A stretch of DNA of 64,000 nucleotides from Streptomyces sp. CG4. Its GTDB lineage: Bacteria; Actinomycetota; Actinomycetes; Streptomycetales; Streptomycetaceae. This document shows, in pieces, positions 8,306-17,745 of this stretch; position 1 is the stretch's first letter; the number at the start of each line of letters is the position of its first letter. Under the pieces are notes generated by a model, which saw only the letters and a list, made by a program, of their open reading frames with translations, ran no database searches and was not told where the DNA came from. The stretch lies in NCBI RefSeq assembly GCF_041080655.1, contig NZ_CP163525.1, positions 6,076,001 through 6,140,000 of the forward strand. Reading direction: 5' to 3'. The translations under genes were made by a program, and so were the position numbers.

Positions 8306-9085
8306 ATGGCAGACCGCAAGCCCATCGAGTCATGGCTCACCGACATGGACGGCGTCCTGATCCACGAGGGGGTGCCGATCCCCGGAGCCGACGCCTTCGT
8401 GAAGAAGCTGCGTGAGTCCGGGCGGCCCTTCCTGGTCCTCACCAACAACTCCATCTACACCGCCCGCGACCTGCACGCCCGGCTGAACCGCATGGGCCTG
8501 GAGGTGCCGGTGGAGAACATCTGGACCTCGGCGCTCGCCACCGCCCAGTTCCTGAACGACCAGCGGCCCGGCGGCAGCGCCTACGTCATCGGCGAGGCCG
8601 GTCTGACCACGGCACTGCACGACATCGGCTACATCCTCACCGACCACGACCCCGACTTCGTGATCCTCGGCGAGACCCGCACCTACTCCTTCGAGGCCCT
8701 CACCAAGGCCGTACGGCTGATCAACGGCGGCGCCCGGTTCATCGCCACCAACCCGGACAACGTCGGCCCGTCCACCGAGGGCGATCTGCCCGCCACCGGC
8801 TCGGTCGCCGCCCTGATCACCGCCGCCACCCGCAAGAAGCCGTACTTCGTCGGCAAGCCCAACCCGCTGATGATGCGGGCCGGGCTCAACGCGATCGGCG
8901 CGCACTCGGAGCACTCGGCGATGATCGGCGACCGCATGGACACCGACGTCCTCGCCGGTCTGGAGGCCGGAATGCGCACCTTCCTGGTGCTCAGCGGCGT
9001 CACCCAGCCCGACGACGTCGACCGCTACCCCTTCCGCCCCTCCCAGGTCGTCGACTCCATCGCCGATCTGGTCGACCTGGTCTGA
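8306..9085 (+). CDS. HAD-IIA family phosphatase (NagD-like)
   Basis: The 259-residue cytoplasmic hydrolase has motif I DMDGVLIHEG, motif II LTNNS, the IIA cap between them and the C-terminal core, lysine in VGKPNPLM, and motif IV GDRMDTDV. NagD-type enzymes dephosphorylate nucleoside monophosphates or small sugar and glycerol phosphates; the substrate cannot be read here. AGGAG about 11 bases upstream supports ATG 8306. It follows the phosphonate operon by 140 bases and seems to be transcribed separately, so no phosphonate role is implied. Confidence 0.88.
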   Translation: MADRKPIESWLTDMDGVLIHEGVPIPGADAFVKKLRESGRPFLVLTNNSIYTARDLHARLNRMGLEVPVENIWTSALATAQFLNDQRPGGSAYVIGEAGLTTALHDIGYILTDHDPDFVILGETRTYSFEALTKAVRLINGGARFIATNPDNVGPSTEGDLPATGSVAALITAATRKKPYFVGKPNPLMMRAGLNAIGAHSEHSAMIGDRMDTDVLAGLEAGMRTFLVLSGVTQPDDVDRYPFRPSQVVDSIADLVDLV

Positions 9086-9191
9086 CCTGGGGTTTTCATT
9101 CCCTGATCCACCCATTCGGAGCAATCGGGCGCCCTCCGAGGATGCGGGGGCGCCCGGGCCGGGGGAGCCTCCTGGTATCTGGAGGTTCACG

Positions 9192-9803
9192 ATGGGCTCA
9201 GCACGCCTCACTCTCTGTACCGGAATCCTGGCCGCCGCCGTCCTCGCCCCGGCGGCGCACGCGGCCCACGCGGCCGACGCCGGCCCGGTGTCCGTGACCC
9301 CCGCCTCCCCCGCACCCGGCGCCGACGTGGCCCTGCGGGTCCGCGGCTGCTCCGGACGGCAGGGCACCGCCGTCTCACCCGCCTTCGTCTCCGACGCCCG
9401 GCTGACCGGCGGCCAGGGCAGCCTGTCCGGCGAGACCCGGGTCCGCTCCTCCCTCAAGCCCGGCGCCTACGACGTCCGGGTCACCTGCGCCGACTACGTG
9501 ATCAGCGGGAGGATCACGGTGGGCGACCGCGGGACCGGCACCGTGCAGGGGGCGGGGACCGGCCGGGGGACAGGGAGTGACCGGGGGGACGGGCAGAGCG
9601 AGAAGCCCGGCCGTGAGCCCGTCGACGGCGCCTCGCCCTTCGCCCCCGTCCGCGCGGGCGGCGGCGGCACCGCGCACTTCGCCACCGTGGCCACCACCGA
9701 GTCCGGGCCCGACACCGTCCAGGCGGTGACCGGGCTCGGCCTTGCCGGAACCGCGGCGGTCGCCGTCGGGCTCCGCGCCCGCCGCGGCCGCGACCCGCGC
9801 TGA
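9192..9803 (+). CDS. Secreted protein paired with a class F sortase
   Basis: The 203-residue protein has a signal peptide (about 1-28), a small beta domain with two cysteines (about 30-112), a Gly/Arg-rich low-complexity linker (about 115-150) and a C-terminal hydrophobic helix followed by RARRGRDPR. The tail looks like a sortase-substrate membrane anchor, but no LPxTG or LAxTG box is visible. GGAGG lies 6 bases before ATG 9192. Only nine bases separate it from the sortase gene, so the two form an operon and probably a functional pair. Confidence 0.7.
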   Translation: MGSARLTLCTGILAAAVLAPAAHAAHAADAGPVSVTPASPAPGADVALRVRGCSGRQGTAVSPAFVSDARLTGGQGSLSGETRVRSSLKPGAYDVRVTCADYVISGRITVGDRGTGTVQGAGTGRGTGSDRGDGQSEKPGREPVDGASPFAPVRAGGGGTAHFATVATTESGPDTVQAVTGLGLAGTAAVAVGLRARRGRDPR

Positions 9804-9812
9804 GGGCGGACC

Positions 9813-10481
9813 ATGCCCGACGAGCACGCGCGCACCACCGGCACCGCGCGGCTGATCACCGGCCTCGCCTGGGCGCTGCTGCTGCTCGGGCTGTGGCTGT
9901 GGGGGCGCGCACTGACCGACGTACCGCGGGGCGCGGACAGCACCACCCCCGGCGGCGTGTTCGCCCTCGGCCCCGTCGATCCCGCCCTGCTGCCCCGCGC
10001 CGCCCGGCCGCTCGGGGACGCCCTGCCCCAGCGCGTCGACATCCCCCGGCTCGGCGTGCAGGCACCGGTGGTGAGCCGCGGCCTGGACGCCCAGGGCGCC
10101 GTGGACCCGCCGCCCTTCGACCAGCCGGGCGTGGTCGGCTGGTACGGCGCCGGCACCAGACCCGGCGCCGAGGGAGCGGCACTCCTGGTGGGGCACGTCG
10201 ACACCGAGACCCGGCCCGCCGTCTTCTACAAGCTCAGCACCCTCAAGCCCGGCAACACGGTTCGCGTGGTCCGCTCGGACGGCCAGGTCGCCGCGTTCAC
10301 CGTCGACGACGTCCGCGTCCTGCCCCGCGCCGGCTTCGACGCCCGCCAGGCCTACGGCCCGCACCGGCCCGGCCGCGCCGAACTCCGCCTCATCACCTGC
10401 GGCGGCACCTTCGACCGTGCCAGCCGCAGCTACACGGCCAACGTGGTGGTGTCCGCCTACCTCACCGGAACCACCCGCTGA
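9813..10481 (+). CDS. Class F sortase
   Basis: The 222-residue enzyme has an N-terminal membrane anchor (about 12-33) and a sortase beta-barrel. The catalytic triad is visible: His128 in VGHVDT, Cys196 in LITCGG and Arg205 in SRSY. Class F sortases are actinobacterial transpeptidases or proteases of poorly known substrate. The upstream cotranscribed secreted protein is the obvious candidate partner. A GAGGGCGG precedes ATG 9813. Confidence 0.85.
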   Translation: MPDEHARTTGTARLITGLAWALLLLGLWLWGRALTDVPRGADSTTPGGVFALGPVDPALLPRAARPLGDALPQRVDIPRLGVQAPVVSRGLDAQGAVDPPPFDQPGVVGWYGAGTRPGAEGAALLVGHVDTETRPAVFYKLSTLKPGNTVRVVRSDGQVAAFTVDDVRVLPRAGFDARQAYGPHRPGRAELRLITCGGTFDRASRSYTANVVVSAYLTGTTR

Positions 10482-10582
10482 CCCTCGTACGCCCCACCAC
10501 GCGACCTCGTGACGGACCGGCCGGATATGCCACGATTGGCACCGGGACCAGTTCGCCCAGGGGGGACCAGGGGGGATTTCGC

Positions 10583-11608
10583 ATGGACGACAGCAGGAGG
10601 GCCCGTGCCTGCGCGCGAGCGTCGGCGGCGGCGGTGCTGGGGGCGGCACTGCTGCTCGCCGGATGCTCCTCCGGCGGCGGGGACAAGAACGGGGACTCCG
10701 GCGGCCGCATCACCCAACAGCCCAAGGCCGCCGACCCGTTCTGGGTGAACCCGGACGGCACCGCGGCCCGCCAGCTCGCCGCCTACACCAAGTCCGGCGA
10801 CACGACGCGGGCGGAGCAGATCAGGAAGATCGCCGAGCAGCCGGTGGGCGAGTGGATCGGCCCGGAGAACCCGGAGCAGGAGGCCCGCGGCTTCACCGAG
10901 GCCGCCGCGAAGTCCGACCGCACGGCTCTGCTCGTCCTCTACGACATCCCGCACCGCGACTGCGGCCAGTACTCCCAGGGCGGCGCCGCCGACGGCAACG
11001 CCTACCGCGCCTGGATCGACGGCGTGGCCCGGGGCATCGAGGACCGCTCCGCCATCGTGATCCTCGAACCCGACGCCGTACTCCACCTCGTGGACGGCTG
11101 CACGCCCGCCCAGTTCCACGAGGAGCGCTACGACCTCCTCAAGGGCGCGATCGCCAAGCTCAAGTCCCTGAAGAACACCAAGGTCTACCTGGACGCGGGC
11201 AACGCCGGCTGGGGCCACCCCGACCAGATCTTCCAGCCCCTCCAGCAGGCCGGCATCGACCGGGCCGACGGCTTCTCCGTCAACGTCTCCAACTTCTACT
11301 CCACCCAGGACTCCCTCGCCTACGGCAGGCAGCTCGCCTCGAAGGTGGGCGGCAAACACTTCGTCATCGACACCAGCCGCAACGGCAACGGCCCCTACAC
11401 CTCCGGCGACCCGGGCCAGCGCTGGTGCAACCCGCCCGGCCGCGCCCTGGGCGAGACCCCGACGACGAAGACCGCGGATCCGCTGGTGGACGCCTACCTG
11501 TGGGTCAAGCGCCCGGGCGAGTCCGACGGCACCTGCAAGGGAGGGCCGAAGGCGGGGGACTGGTGGGCGACGTACGCCCTCGCGCTCGCCAAGAACAGCC
11601 GGCCCTGA
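10583..11608 (+). CDS. Glycoside hydrolase family 6 lipoprotein (endoglucanase; CslZ-like candidate)
   Basis: The 341-residue protein has a lipoprotein signal (LLLAGC, Cys28). The GH6 signatures are YDIPHRDCGQYSQGG (proton-donor loop), ILEPDA, YLDAGNAGW, VSNF, and the C-terminal WCNPPGRALG with WVKRPGESDGTC. GH6 enzymes invert beta-1,4-glucan bonds. Streptomyces cslA-glxA loci have a nearby secreted endoglucanase (CslZ) that trims the hyphal-tip glucan. This is a plausible homologue, separated here from glxA by two genes. The ATG at 10583 has AGGGGGG upstream. Its stop abuts the stop of the convergent regulator gene with no spacer. Confidence 0.85.
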   Translation: MDDSRRARACARASAAAVLGAALLLAGCSSGGGDKNGDSGGRITQQPKAADPFWVNPDGTAARQLAAYTKSGDTTRAEQIRKIAEQPVGEWIGPENPEQEARGFTEAAAKSDRTALLVLYDIPHRDCGQYSQGGAADGNAYRAWIDGVARGIEDRSAIVILEPDAVLHLVDGCTPAQFHEERYDLLKGAIAKLKSLKNTKVYLDAGNAGWGHPDQIFQPLQQAGIDRADGFSVNVSNFYSTQDSLAYGRQLASKVGGKHFVIDTSRNGNGPYTSGDPGQRWCNPPGRALGETPTTKTADPLVDAYLWVKRPGESDGTCKGGPKAGDWWATYALALAKNSRP

Positions 11609-12613
11609 CTAGCCCATCTCCGGTTCCGGCTCCCGGTCACCGGTACCGGCTCCCGACGCCTCCACGAGCACCTCCCCGGCCGCCGTCCGCATGTACAGCA
11701 CCGAGCGCCCGGCCCGCCGCCGCTCCACCAGCCCGGCGTCCAGCAGCACCCGCAGATGCCGGCCCACCGACCCCAGCCCCTGTCCGGTCACGGCGACCAG
11801 CTGGGTCGTGCTGAGGGGAGTCCCCAGCAGCACCAGCACTCCGGCCCGCGCGGTCCCGACGAGCGCGCCGAGCCCGGCCGGGACGGGCCGCCGGTCGTGG
11901 TCCTCGGCGAGTACCCCGAGACACGGGTAGACGACGGCGTACCGCTCCCGCCCCTCCCACGACACCCAACTGGTCCTCGGCGTCACCGGCATGAACAGCA
12001 GCTCGGCCCCGGCGGCGATCTCCCTGGGCGGATAGGCGTGCTGATTGACCTGGAACCGGCTCTCCCCGATCCAGCGCATCCAGGGCGTCAGCGAGTCCAG
12101 CACGGCTGCCCAGCCGCCCTGGCTCACCCGCGCGGTCCGCGCGACCATGTCGGCCTCCAGGACGCGCCGCCGACGCTCCCAGTACGGCCGTACGGTCTCC
12201 TCCCAGACGTACGTCAGGAGCGCGGTCGCCCGCTCGGGCAGGTCGTCCCGCTCCAGGCCGGCGGGGAGCGGGCCCCGCAGGGAGACACGGAGGTCGGCGC
12301 GCGCCCGACCGGCACCGGCCGCCCGCACCCGGGCCACGGTCTCCTCGAAGCCCTCCCCGACGCACGAGGTGGGGCAGAAGAAGTCGGCGATCCAGGACGT
12401 GCCGAGTCCCGCCCGCACGAGCAGCGCGGTCACCGGGTCGGCCGCGAGGCGCGCCCGGTAGCCGGGCAGGTGCGCGCCCAGCCAGGCCGCCTCGCCCGGA
12501 TGGGCGCCGGTCCCCACGTGCAGCAGCTTCAGGCTCGCGAAGGTCTCGGCGAACGGCGAGAGCACGAACCGGCTGCGGACGAGGGTGTCGGTGCCGATCT
12601 GCCACAAGCCCAT
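11609..12613 (-). CDS. ArsR-type winged-helix regulator with DUF5937-like N-terminus
   Basis: The 334-residue protein has a large N-terminal domain of unknown function typical of streptomycete DUF5937 regulators. A C-terminal winged helix (about 255-315, LSTTQLVAVTGQGLGSVGRH) is of the ArsR kind. It lies head to head with an MFS exporter gene, the usual arrangement for a local repressor of an efflux pump. ATG 12613 is preferred because GAAAGG lies eight bases upstream. An in-frame ATG at 12631 would add six residues but has no ribosome site. Confidence 0.78.
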   Translation of the reverse strand: MGLWQIGTDTLVRSRFVLSPFAETFASLKLLHVGTGAHPGEAAWLGAHLPGYRARLAADPVTALLVRAGLGTSWIADFFCPTSCVGEGFEETVARVRAAGAGRARADLRVSLRGPLPAGLERDDLPERATALLTYVWEETVRPYWERRRRVLEADMVARTARVSQGGWAAVLDSLTPWMRWIGESRFQVNQHAYPPREIAAGAELLFMPVTPRTSWVSWEGRERYAVVYPCLGVLAEDHDRRPVPAGLGALVGTARAGVLVLLGTPLSTTQLVAVTGQGLGSVGRHLRVLLDAGLVERRRAGRSVLYMRTAAGEVLVEASGAGTGDREPEPEMG

Positions 12614-12681
12614 GCGTACGACCTTTCGCATGCCGGCGAAACAATAAACACGGGCCCGGGGCCGGTCCGAGACTTCGACCC

Positions 12682-13941
12682 ATGCGCAGCTACCGAACCC
12701 TGTTCCGCATCCCGGAGTTCACCCCGTTCCTGCTCTCCTTCGCCGCCCACGCCGCGGCCCAGACGATCGGCGGCCTGGCCCTCGGCACGCTGGTCTTCCG
12801 GGCCACCGGCTCCCCGTTCCTGTCGGCGGTGAGCATGTACGGCCCGCAGCTCGCGCAGTTGCTGGGAGCCGCGTTCCTGCTCTCGGGCGCCGACCGCCTG
12901 CCCCCGCGCGCGATCCTGTCCGGCATGAGCCTCGCCTTCGCGACGGCCACGGCGGTGCTGGCGCTGCCCGCACTGCCGGTCCGGGCGCTCTTCGCCGTCG
13001 TACTCCTGCAGGGCCTGGCCGCCTCGCTGGGCGGGGGAGTGCGCGGGGGACTGCTGAACGAGATCCTGCCCAAGGACGGGTATGTCCTGGGCCGTTCGGT
13101 CCACAACATGCTCTGGGGCCTGACGCAGGTGGCCGGGTTCGCGACGGGCGGCGCGCTGCTGACGCTGCTGACCCCGAGAACCTGCCTGCTCCTGGCGGCG
13201 GCGCTGTACGTGGCATCGGCCCTCGTCACCCGCCTCGGCCTCACGGCCCGCCCGCCGCGCTCCGCCGGCCGCCCGTCCGTCTCGGCGACCTGGCGCACCA
13301 ACGCCGTCCTGTGGTCCTCGCGCCCGCGCCGTCTCACCTACCTGGGCCTGTGGATCCCCAACGGCCTGGTGGTCGGCGGCGAATCGCTCTACGTCTCCTA
13401 CAGCCCCTCGGCCGCCGGCACGCTGTACGCGTGCGGGGCGCTGGGCATGTTCGCCGGCGACATGGCGGTGGGCCGCCTGGTACCGCCCGCGCTGCGCCCC
13501 CGGCTCGCGACCCCGCTGCGGCTGCTGCTGGCGGTGCCCTACCTGCTCTTCGTCCTGCGGCCGGGAGCGGCGACGGCGGCCGTGGCCGTCACCGCCGCCT
13601 CCGTCGGCTTCGCCGCGAGCCTGGTCCTGCAGGAACGCCTGATGACCCTCACCCCCGACGACCTCGCGGGCCAGGCCCTCGGCCTGCACTTCGTCGGCAT
13701 GTCCACCCTGCAGGGCGTCAGCGCGGCGCTCGCGGGCGCGGTGGCCCAACTGACCTCCCCGGCCGCGGCGATGACGCTGATGGCGGCCGGGTCGGTCACC
13801 GTGACCCTGACCCTCGCGGCGCGGGGCGCTACGGCACCTTCACCCACTGCGCCGTGCTCGGGGTCCCCTGATCGTCGTCCACGAACAGCATGTACCACCC
13901 CGACTGCACCAGATTCCGGTCCCTCGGCACCGTCACCGTGA
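12682..13941 (+). CDS. MFS transporter
   Basis: The 419-residue major facilitator protein has ten to twelve hydrophobic segments up to about residue 380 (last helix ...VTVTLTLAARGA). It is divergent from the ArsR-type regulator, so efflux of a compound sensed by that regulator is inferred. The final 35 or so residues are Pro/Ser/Thr-rich, unlike the rest, and are encoded entirely by the antisense of the end of glxA (13829-13941). The natural stop may therefore have been lost, or a short frameshift sits near 13829. Confidence 0.82.
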   Translation: MRSYRTLFRIPEFTPFLLSFAAHAAAQTIGGLALGTLVFRATGSPFLSAVSMYGPQLAQLLGAAFLLSGADRLPPRAILSGMSLAFATATAVLALPALPVRALFAVVLLQGLAASLGGGVRGGLLNEILPKDGYVLGRSVHNMLWGLTQVAGFATGGALLTLLTPRTCLLLAAALYVASALVTRLGLTARPPRSAGRPSVSATWRTNAVLWSSRPRRLTYLGLWIPNGLVVGGESLYVSYSPSAAGTLYACGALGMFAGDMAVGRLVPPALRPRLATPLRLLLAVPYLLFVLRPGAATAAVAVTAASVGFAASLVLQERLMTLTPDDLAGQALGLHFVGMSTLQGVSAALAGAVAQLTSPAAAMTLMAAGSVTVTLTLAARGATAPSPTAPCSGSPDRRPRTACTTPTAPDSGPSAPSP

Positions 13942-15763
13942 TCTTGTCCCCGGCGGTCTTGAAGTCCAGCGCGATGGACCGCTGATCCACATCGGTCACA
14001 TGCGTGGACGCGCTCGGCCGGATCAACCGCACCTTCTTGATGCCGGCCGCGTGATCCGACGTGAACGTCCCCGACGCACCCCGCGCAATCGTCTGCGGGC
14101 CTCCGCCCAGCGTCGGCCGGGAATCCCGGTACAGATAGGGCGGCGTGTAGATCTCGATCCGCTGCTCGAACTTCCCCGGCTTCGTGTTCGCCTTGTCCCC
14201 GTACAGCGAGTCGGACCCGAAGAACATCACCCGCCCGTCCGGCAGCAGAATCGACCCGGAGTGGTAGTTCCGCCCCACCAGCGGATCGGCGACCTGGGTG
14301 AAGCTGTTGCTGTCCGGGTGGTACAGCCGCGCCTGCAGGATGTTGGAGTCGCCACGCCCCCGGTAGTCCTGCGATCCGCCGCTCACCAGAACGGTGTCGT
14401 CGGGCAGGATCGAGGTCTGCGGATAGCGGGTCCCCTTCTCCAGTTCCGGCCCGTCCGCGAACCTGGGATGCGGGTCCTTCAGGTCGATGATCCGTGTCTT
14501 CCTGCTCGACAGCTTGGACTCACCGACGCCACCGCCCCCGACCACCATGAATGTCTCGTTCTGCGCCGGAGGCAACAGCACGGTCCCGGACGTCTCCATC
14601 ATGTTCGGATCACTGAGTCCGGGCAGCTTGGTGAACGTGTTGGTGTCGACGTCCCACACACCGGGGTCGCGGCCCACGTTGTCCGGTCCGTATCCCGCGT
14701 TGGACCCCGAGTAGAAGATCTTCCCGTTCTGCATCAGGAACAGCGCCGGATACGTCGGGAACTGCCGGATCGCCCGGGTGTACGTCCATGTCCTGGTCTT
14801 CGGGTCGAACATCTCGTTCTTGCCCGGCACCAGCTGGCCGATGTCGTCCAGACCGGAGACGCTGAGGATCTTCCCGTCCGACAGCGTCGTCAGCGTCGGG
14901 TACCAGCGGGCCTCGTTCATCGGGTCGACCTTGATGTACCGTTCGGCGACCGGATCGAACTCGTAGGAGTCCTTGATCCCTTCGAAGTCCTTCTTGTCCA
15001 GGGCGAGCTTCTGCGCGATGCCATAGGTGTTGCGCGCGTCGGCGCCGGTCAGGCCCTGGATCCGGTAGTTGTCCTGGGTGCCGGTCTCGTACTGGGTGCC
15101 CTCCTGCGGCGCCTCGACGTAGACACGGCCGTAACCGGGGTTGTTCCGCAGCCACTTGCCGGTCCTGTCGAACACCTTCCGGGCGCGCGGAAGGAGCACG
15201 GAGTCCTGTGAGGCGAACGTCCTGCCGTTGGACTTGCCGGTGAACCTGGTGCCCGCGGGCAGGGTGATCGGCTTGTCCGGGTTCTCGTTGTAGAGAATCA
15301 TGACGCCGCCGGCCTTCTTGACGTCCCCCTTGAGCTTCTCGTACCGCTTGGTGCCGCCCGCGATCAGCAGATTGCCGTTGGCCAGCTGCGTATGGCCGGT
15401 GCAGAACAGGTCGTTGGGCGTGGGTATCTTCTTGATCGTGCCCTTGACCGGGTCCCAGATCCGGGTGTCGAACTTCTTCTCGTTGAAGTTGTCCTGGTTG
15501 TTCCCCGAGCCCGCGACCAGCAGGATCTTTCCGGTGTGCAGGAGCGCCGCGTGGATGGTGTCCTGGCGGTACTCCGGCGGGAACTCGACGATGTCCCAGT
15601 GCCCGTTCTCGGCCTTGTACTCGGGTCTGTTGATCTTGTACTGGTGGTACTGCGCGGTCCCGAAGCGGTACAGCCACGGCCCGTTCATCCCGGCCAGCGC
15701 GAGTACCACCACCGTACCGATCGCGAGCCTGCGGGCACGACGGCGGCCGGCCTGGTCCTTCAT
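13829..15763 (-). CDS. glxA: GlxA, radical copper oxidase of the hyphal-tip glycan locus
   Basis: The 644-residue protein has a single N-terminal membrane anchor (about 13-31), a seven-bladed kelch/galactose-oxidase-like propeller and a C-terminal DUF1929 domain. Residues corresponding to the radical copper site are present: Cys121 in LFCTGH, Tyr158, the Arg-Trp-Tyr at 286-288, Tyr500-His501 in RNYHSG, and His588. In S. lividans, GlxA acts with CslA to deposit a glycan at hyphal tips and needs copper for development. It overlaps the cslA stop by four bases (ATGA), so the two are coupled. Its 3' end overlaps the convergent MFS gene by 113 bp. Confidence 0.95.
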   Translation of the reverse strand: MKDQAGRRRARRLAIGTVVVLALAGMNGPWLYRFGTAQYHQYKINRPEYKAENGHWDIVEFPPEYRQDTIHAALLHTGKILLVAGSGNNQDNFNEKKFDTRIWDPVKGTIKKIPTPNDLFCTGHTQLANGNLLIAGGTKRYEKLKGDVKKAGGVMILYNENPDKPITLPAGTRFTGKSNGRTFASQDSVLLPRARKVFDRTGKWLRNNPGYGRVYVEAPQEGTQYETGTQDNYRIQGLTGADARNTYGIAQKLALDKKDFEGIKDSYEFDPVAERYIKVDPMNEARWYPTLTTLSDGKILSVSGLDDIGQLVPGKNEMFDPKTRTWTYTRAIRQFPTYPALFLMQNGKIFYSGSNAGYGPDNVGRDPGVWDVDTNTFTKLPGLSDPNMMETSGTVLLPPAQNETFMVVGGGGVGESKLSSRKTRIIDLKDPHPRFADGPELEKGTRYPQTSILPDDTVLVSGGSQDYRGRGDSNILQARLYHPDSNSFTQVADPLVGRNYHSGSILLPDGRVMFFGSDSLYGDKANTKPGKFEQRIEIYTPPYLYRDSRPTLGGGPQTIARGASGTFTSDHAAGIKKVRLIRPSASTHVTDVDQRSIALDFKTAGDKITVTVPRDRNLVQSGWYMLFVDDDQGTPSTAQWVKVP

Positions 15764-17745
15764 TCTTTACGTCCCCCAAGCCCGCCAAGGGCGATCTGCA
15801 TGGTCTGTTCGGTCTCCGCGCTCCGGCCCGCGCTCCGCTCCCCGGGCCCCGCGGCCGCCCAGGTGGGCCGCTGCTGCGGGAGGTGCGGCGCGGGGGCCGG
15901 GTACGGAACCGCGGCCTGCGGCCCGGCAATGGCCGCCGCGGGCCTCGGTTTCCGCTTCTCCTGCCGCAGCGTGTACCGCCAGGCGAAGATCGGTGACGCG
16001 GTGATCAGCAGGGCGAAGGACGCCCAGGTGATCATCGCGGGGTGGGAGTGCCCGAGCGTGAAGCCGGCGGCGAGCGAGCCGGCGAAGACCAGGATGAAGA
16101 ACCAGTGGATCCGGAACGTCCCGAACAATGTGTCGGGGCTCGCCGATTCGCCCTTGGGCGTCACCACGAACTTGCTCTTGCGGCGCAGTACGGCGTCCAT
16201 GAGCGAGCGCGCGTAGACCGGCGCGGACAGCGCGGACATCACCATGCCCGCGACACCGCCGGAGCCCTCCGGCTCGTGCGGGGAGACGTTGTGCCGCCGG
16301 TTCCAGACGTACAGGCCGATCTGGAGCGCGGAGGCGTTGCCGTACAGCATCAGCCACACGGTCGGGTCGATGTTCACGCCCGAGGCGCCGAGCCCCAGGA
16401 ACAGGGCACAACTCAGCGCCGCGAGGATCCAGTTGAGGGCGGACATCGGGTAGAAGATGATCATCATCGTGTAGTTGAAGAGCTTGCCCGGCCCCAGCGT
16501 GAACAGGCCCTTCCAGTACTGCTTGAGGATCGTCTCGTACGTGCCCCGGGACCAGCGCAGCTGCTGGGTGAAGAAGTCGGTCCAGGCGTTCGGGCCCTCG
16601 CCGACGGCGAGCACGTCCGGGGTGTAGACGGACTTCCACTTCCGCCCCGTCGCCGGGTTCTTGGCGCGGTGCATCTCGAAGCCCGTCGCCATGTCCTCGG
16701 TGATGGAGTCGTACAGGCCGCCGATCTGTTGGAGTGCGCTGATCCGTACGGCGTTGGAGGTGCCGACGAACATCGGGGCGCCGTAGCGGTTGCCGGCGCG
16801 CTGGATCAGGGCGTGGAAGAGGAACTGCTGGGACTCGGCGGCCTTGGTGACGAACGTGTCGTAGTTGCCGTACACCTGCGGGCCGATGACGAAGCCGACG
16901 TCCGGGTCGCGGAAGTAACCGAGCATCCGCTCCAGGTAGTTGGGCAGCGGCACGTGGTCGGTGTCGACGGAGGCGAAGAAGTCGTAGCCGTCGCCGTGCG
17001 CCTCCAGCCAGGCGTTGTAGTTGCCGTGCTTGGTCCTGGCGCGGTGCGGGCCCTTGGCCCGGTTCCACCGGGCGACGCCCTTGCGCGTGAAGTGGTGCAC
17101 GCCGAGTCGCGCGCAGACCTCCTTGACCGCCGGGTCGTCGCCCTCGTCCAGCAGCCATACGTGCAACAGGCCCCGGTGGCGCAGCTTCACCGCCGCCTCC
17201 AGGGTCTTCGTCACCATCTCCAGCGGCTCCTTGCCGGGCACGAAGGAGGTGAGGAAGGCGACGCGGGTGCCGGTCTCGGGCACGACCGGGACCGGGTCGC
17301 GGGCGACCAGCGTGGCATGCGCGTTGGACAGTACGTTCATGCAGCGGAAGAACTCGATCAGACCGATCGAGACGAGCATGACGGTGTCGAGGGCCGGCAG
17401 GAAGTCGTAGGCGGGATAGTCGCGTTGCGTCCAGTGCTCGGGCTGGAGCAGCCAGAACAGCAGGACCAGGGAGAGCACCGGGGCCGCGCCCAGCATGAGC
17501 GCGGCGCGGACGCGATGCGGCTCCTGCGAGAGCAGCGAGCGGTACTGCACCTTGTAGGGCCCCGTCGGGTCGGGCTGGGTGAGGGGGCCCGCGAGCCGGC
17601 TGTAGTGCTCGTAGTCGTATCTCGGCAGGCTCTTCCTTATTCGGCGGAACTGGCCCGTCCGGTGGCCGATCACCCGGAGCTGTGTGGTCTGTGACGGGTC
17701 GTCGTGAACGTGGCCCGGTCCGGCGCCCGGCGGCGTCGACGTCAT
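15760..17745 (-). CDS. cslA: CslA, cellulose synthase-like glycosyltransferase
   Basis: The 661-residue family 2 processive glycosyltransferase has two N-terminal membrane segments (about 82-100 and 118-134). The catalytic domain carries the D,D,D,QxxRW residues: Asp261 and Asp263 in DTDHVP, Thr-Glu-Asp 349-351, and Q394-R397-W398. Several membrane helices follow, and then a Pro/Ala-rich cytoplasmic tail from about 590. It makes a beta-glucan at growing hyphal tips together with GlxA. GGGGGG lies eight bases before the ATG. The gene order cslA-glxA is the conserved streptomycete one. Confidence 0.95.
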   Translation of the reverse strand: MTSTPPGAGPGHVHDDPSQTTQLRVIGHRTGQFRRIRKSLPRYDYEHYSRLAGPLTQPDPTGPYKVQYRSLLSQEPHRVRAALMLGAAPVLSLVLLFWLLQPEHWTQRDYPAYDFLPALDTVMLVSIGLIEFFRCMNVLSNAHATLVARDPVPVVPETGTRVAFLTSFVPGKEPLEMVTKTLEAAVKLRHRGLLHVWLLDEGDDPAVKEVCARLGVHHFTRKGVARWNRAKGPHRARTKHGNYNAWLEAHGDGYDFFASVDTDHVPLPNYLERMLGYFRDPDVGFVIGPQVYGNYDTFVTKAAESQQFLFHALIQRAGNRYGAPMFVGTSNAVRISALQQIGGLYDSITEDMATGFEMHRAKNPATGRKWKSVYTPDVLAVGEGPNAWTDFFTQQLRWSRGTYETILKQYWKGLFTLGPGKLFNYTMMIIFYPMSALNWILAALSCALFLGLGASGVNIDPTVWLMLYGNASALQIGLYVWNRRHNVSPHEPEGSGGVAGMVMSALSAPVYARSLMDAVLRRKSKFVVTPKGESASPDTLFGTFRIHWFFILVFAGSLAAGFTLGHSHPAMITWASFALLITASPIFAWRYTLRQEKRKPRPAAAIAGPQAAVPYPAPAPHLPQQRPTWAAAGPGERSAGRSAETEQTMQIALGGLGGRKE

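Noticed and set aside
6180..8333. A 717-residue minus frame across the phosphonate permease and binding-protein genes
   Set aside because: It has no domain and a Gly/Val/Ala/Arg-rich composition. It is fully explained as the complement of real genes with strong motifs.
16042..17694. A 550-residue plus frame opposite cslA
   Set aside because: It is the antisense of a glycosyltransferase with intact catalytic residues, and it has no family resemblance.
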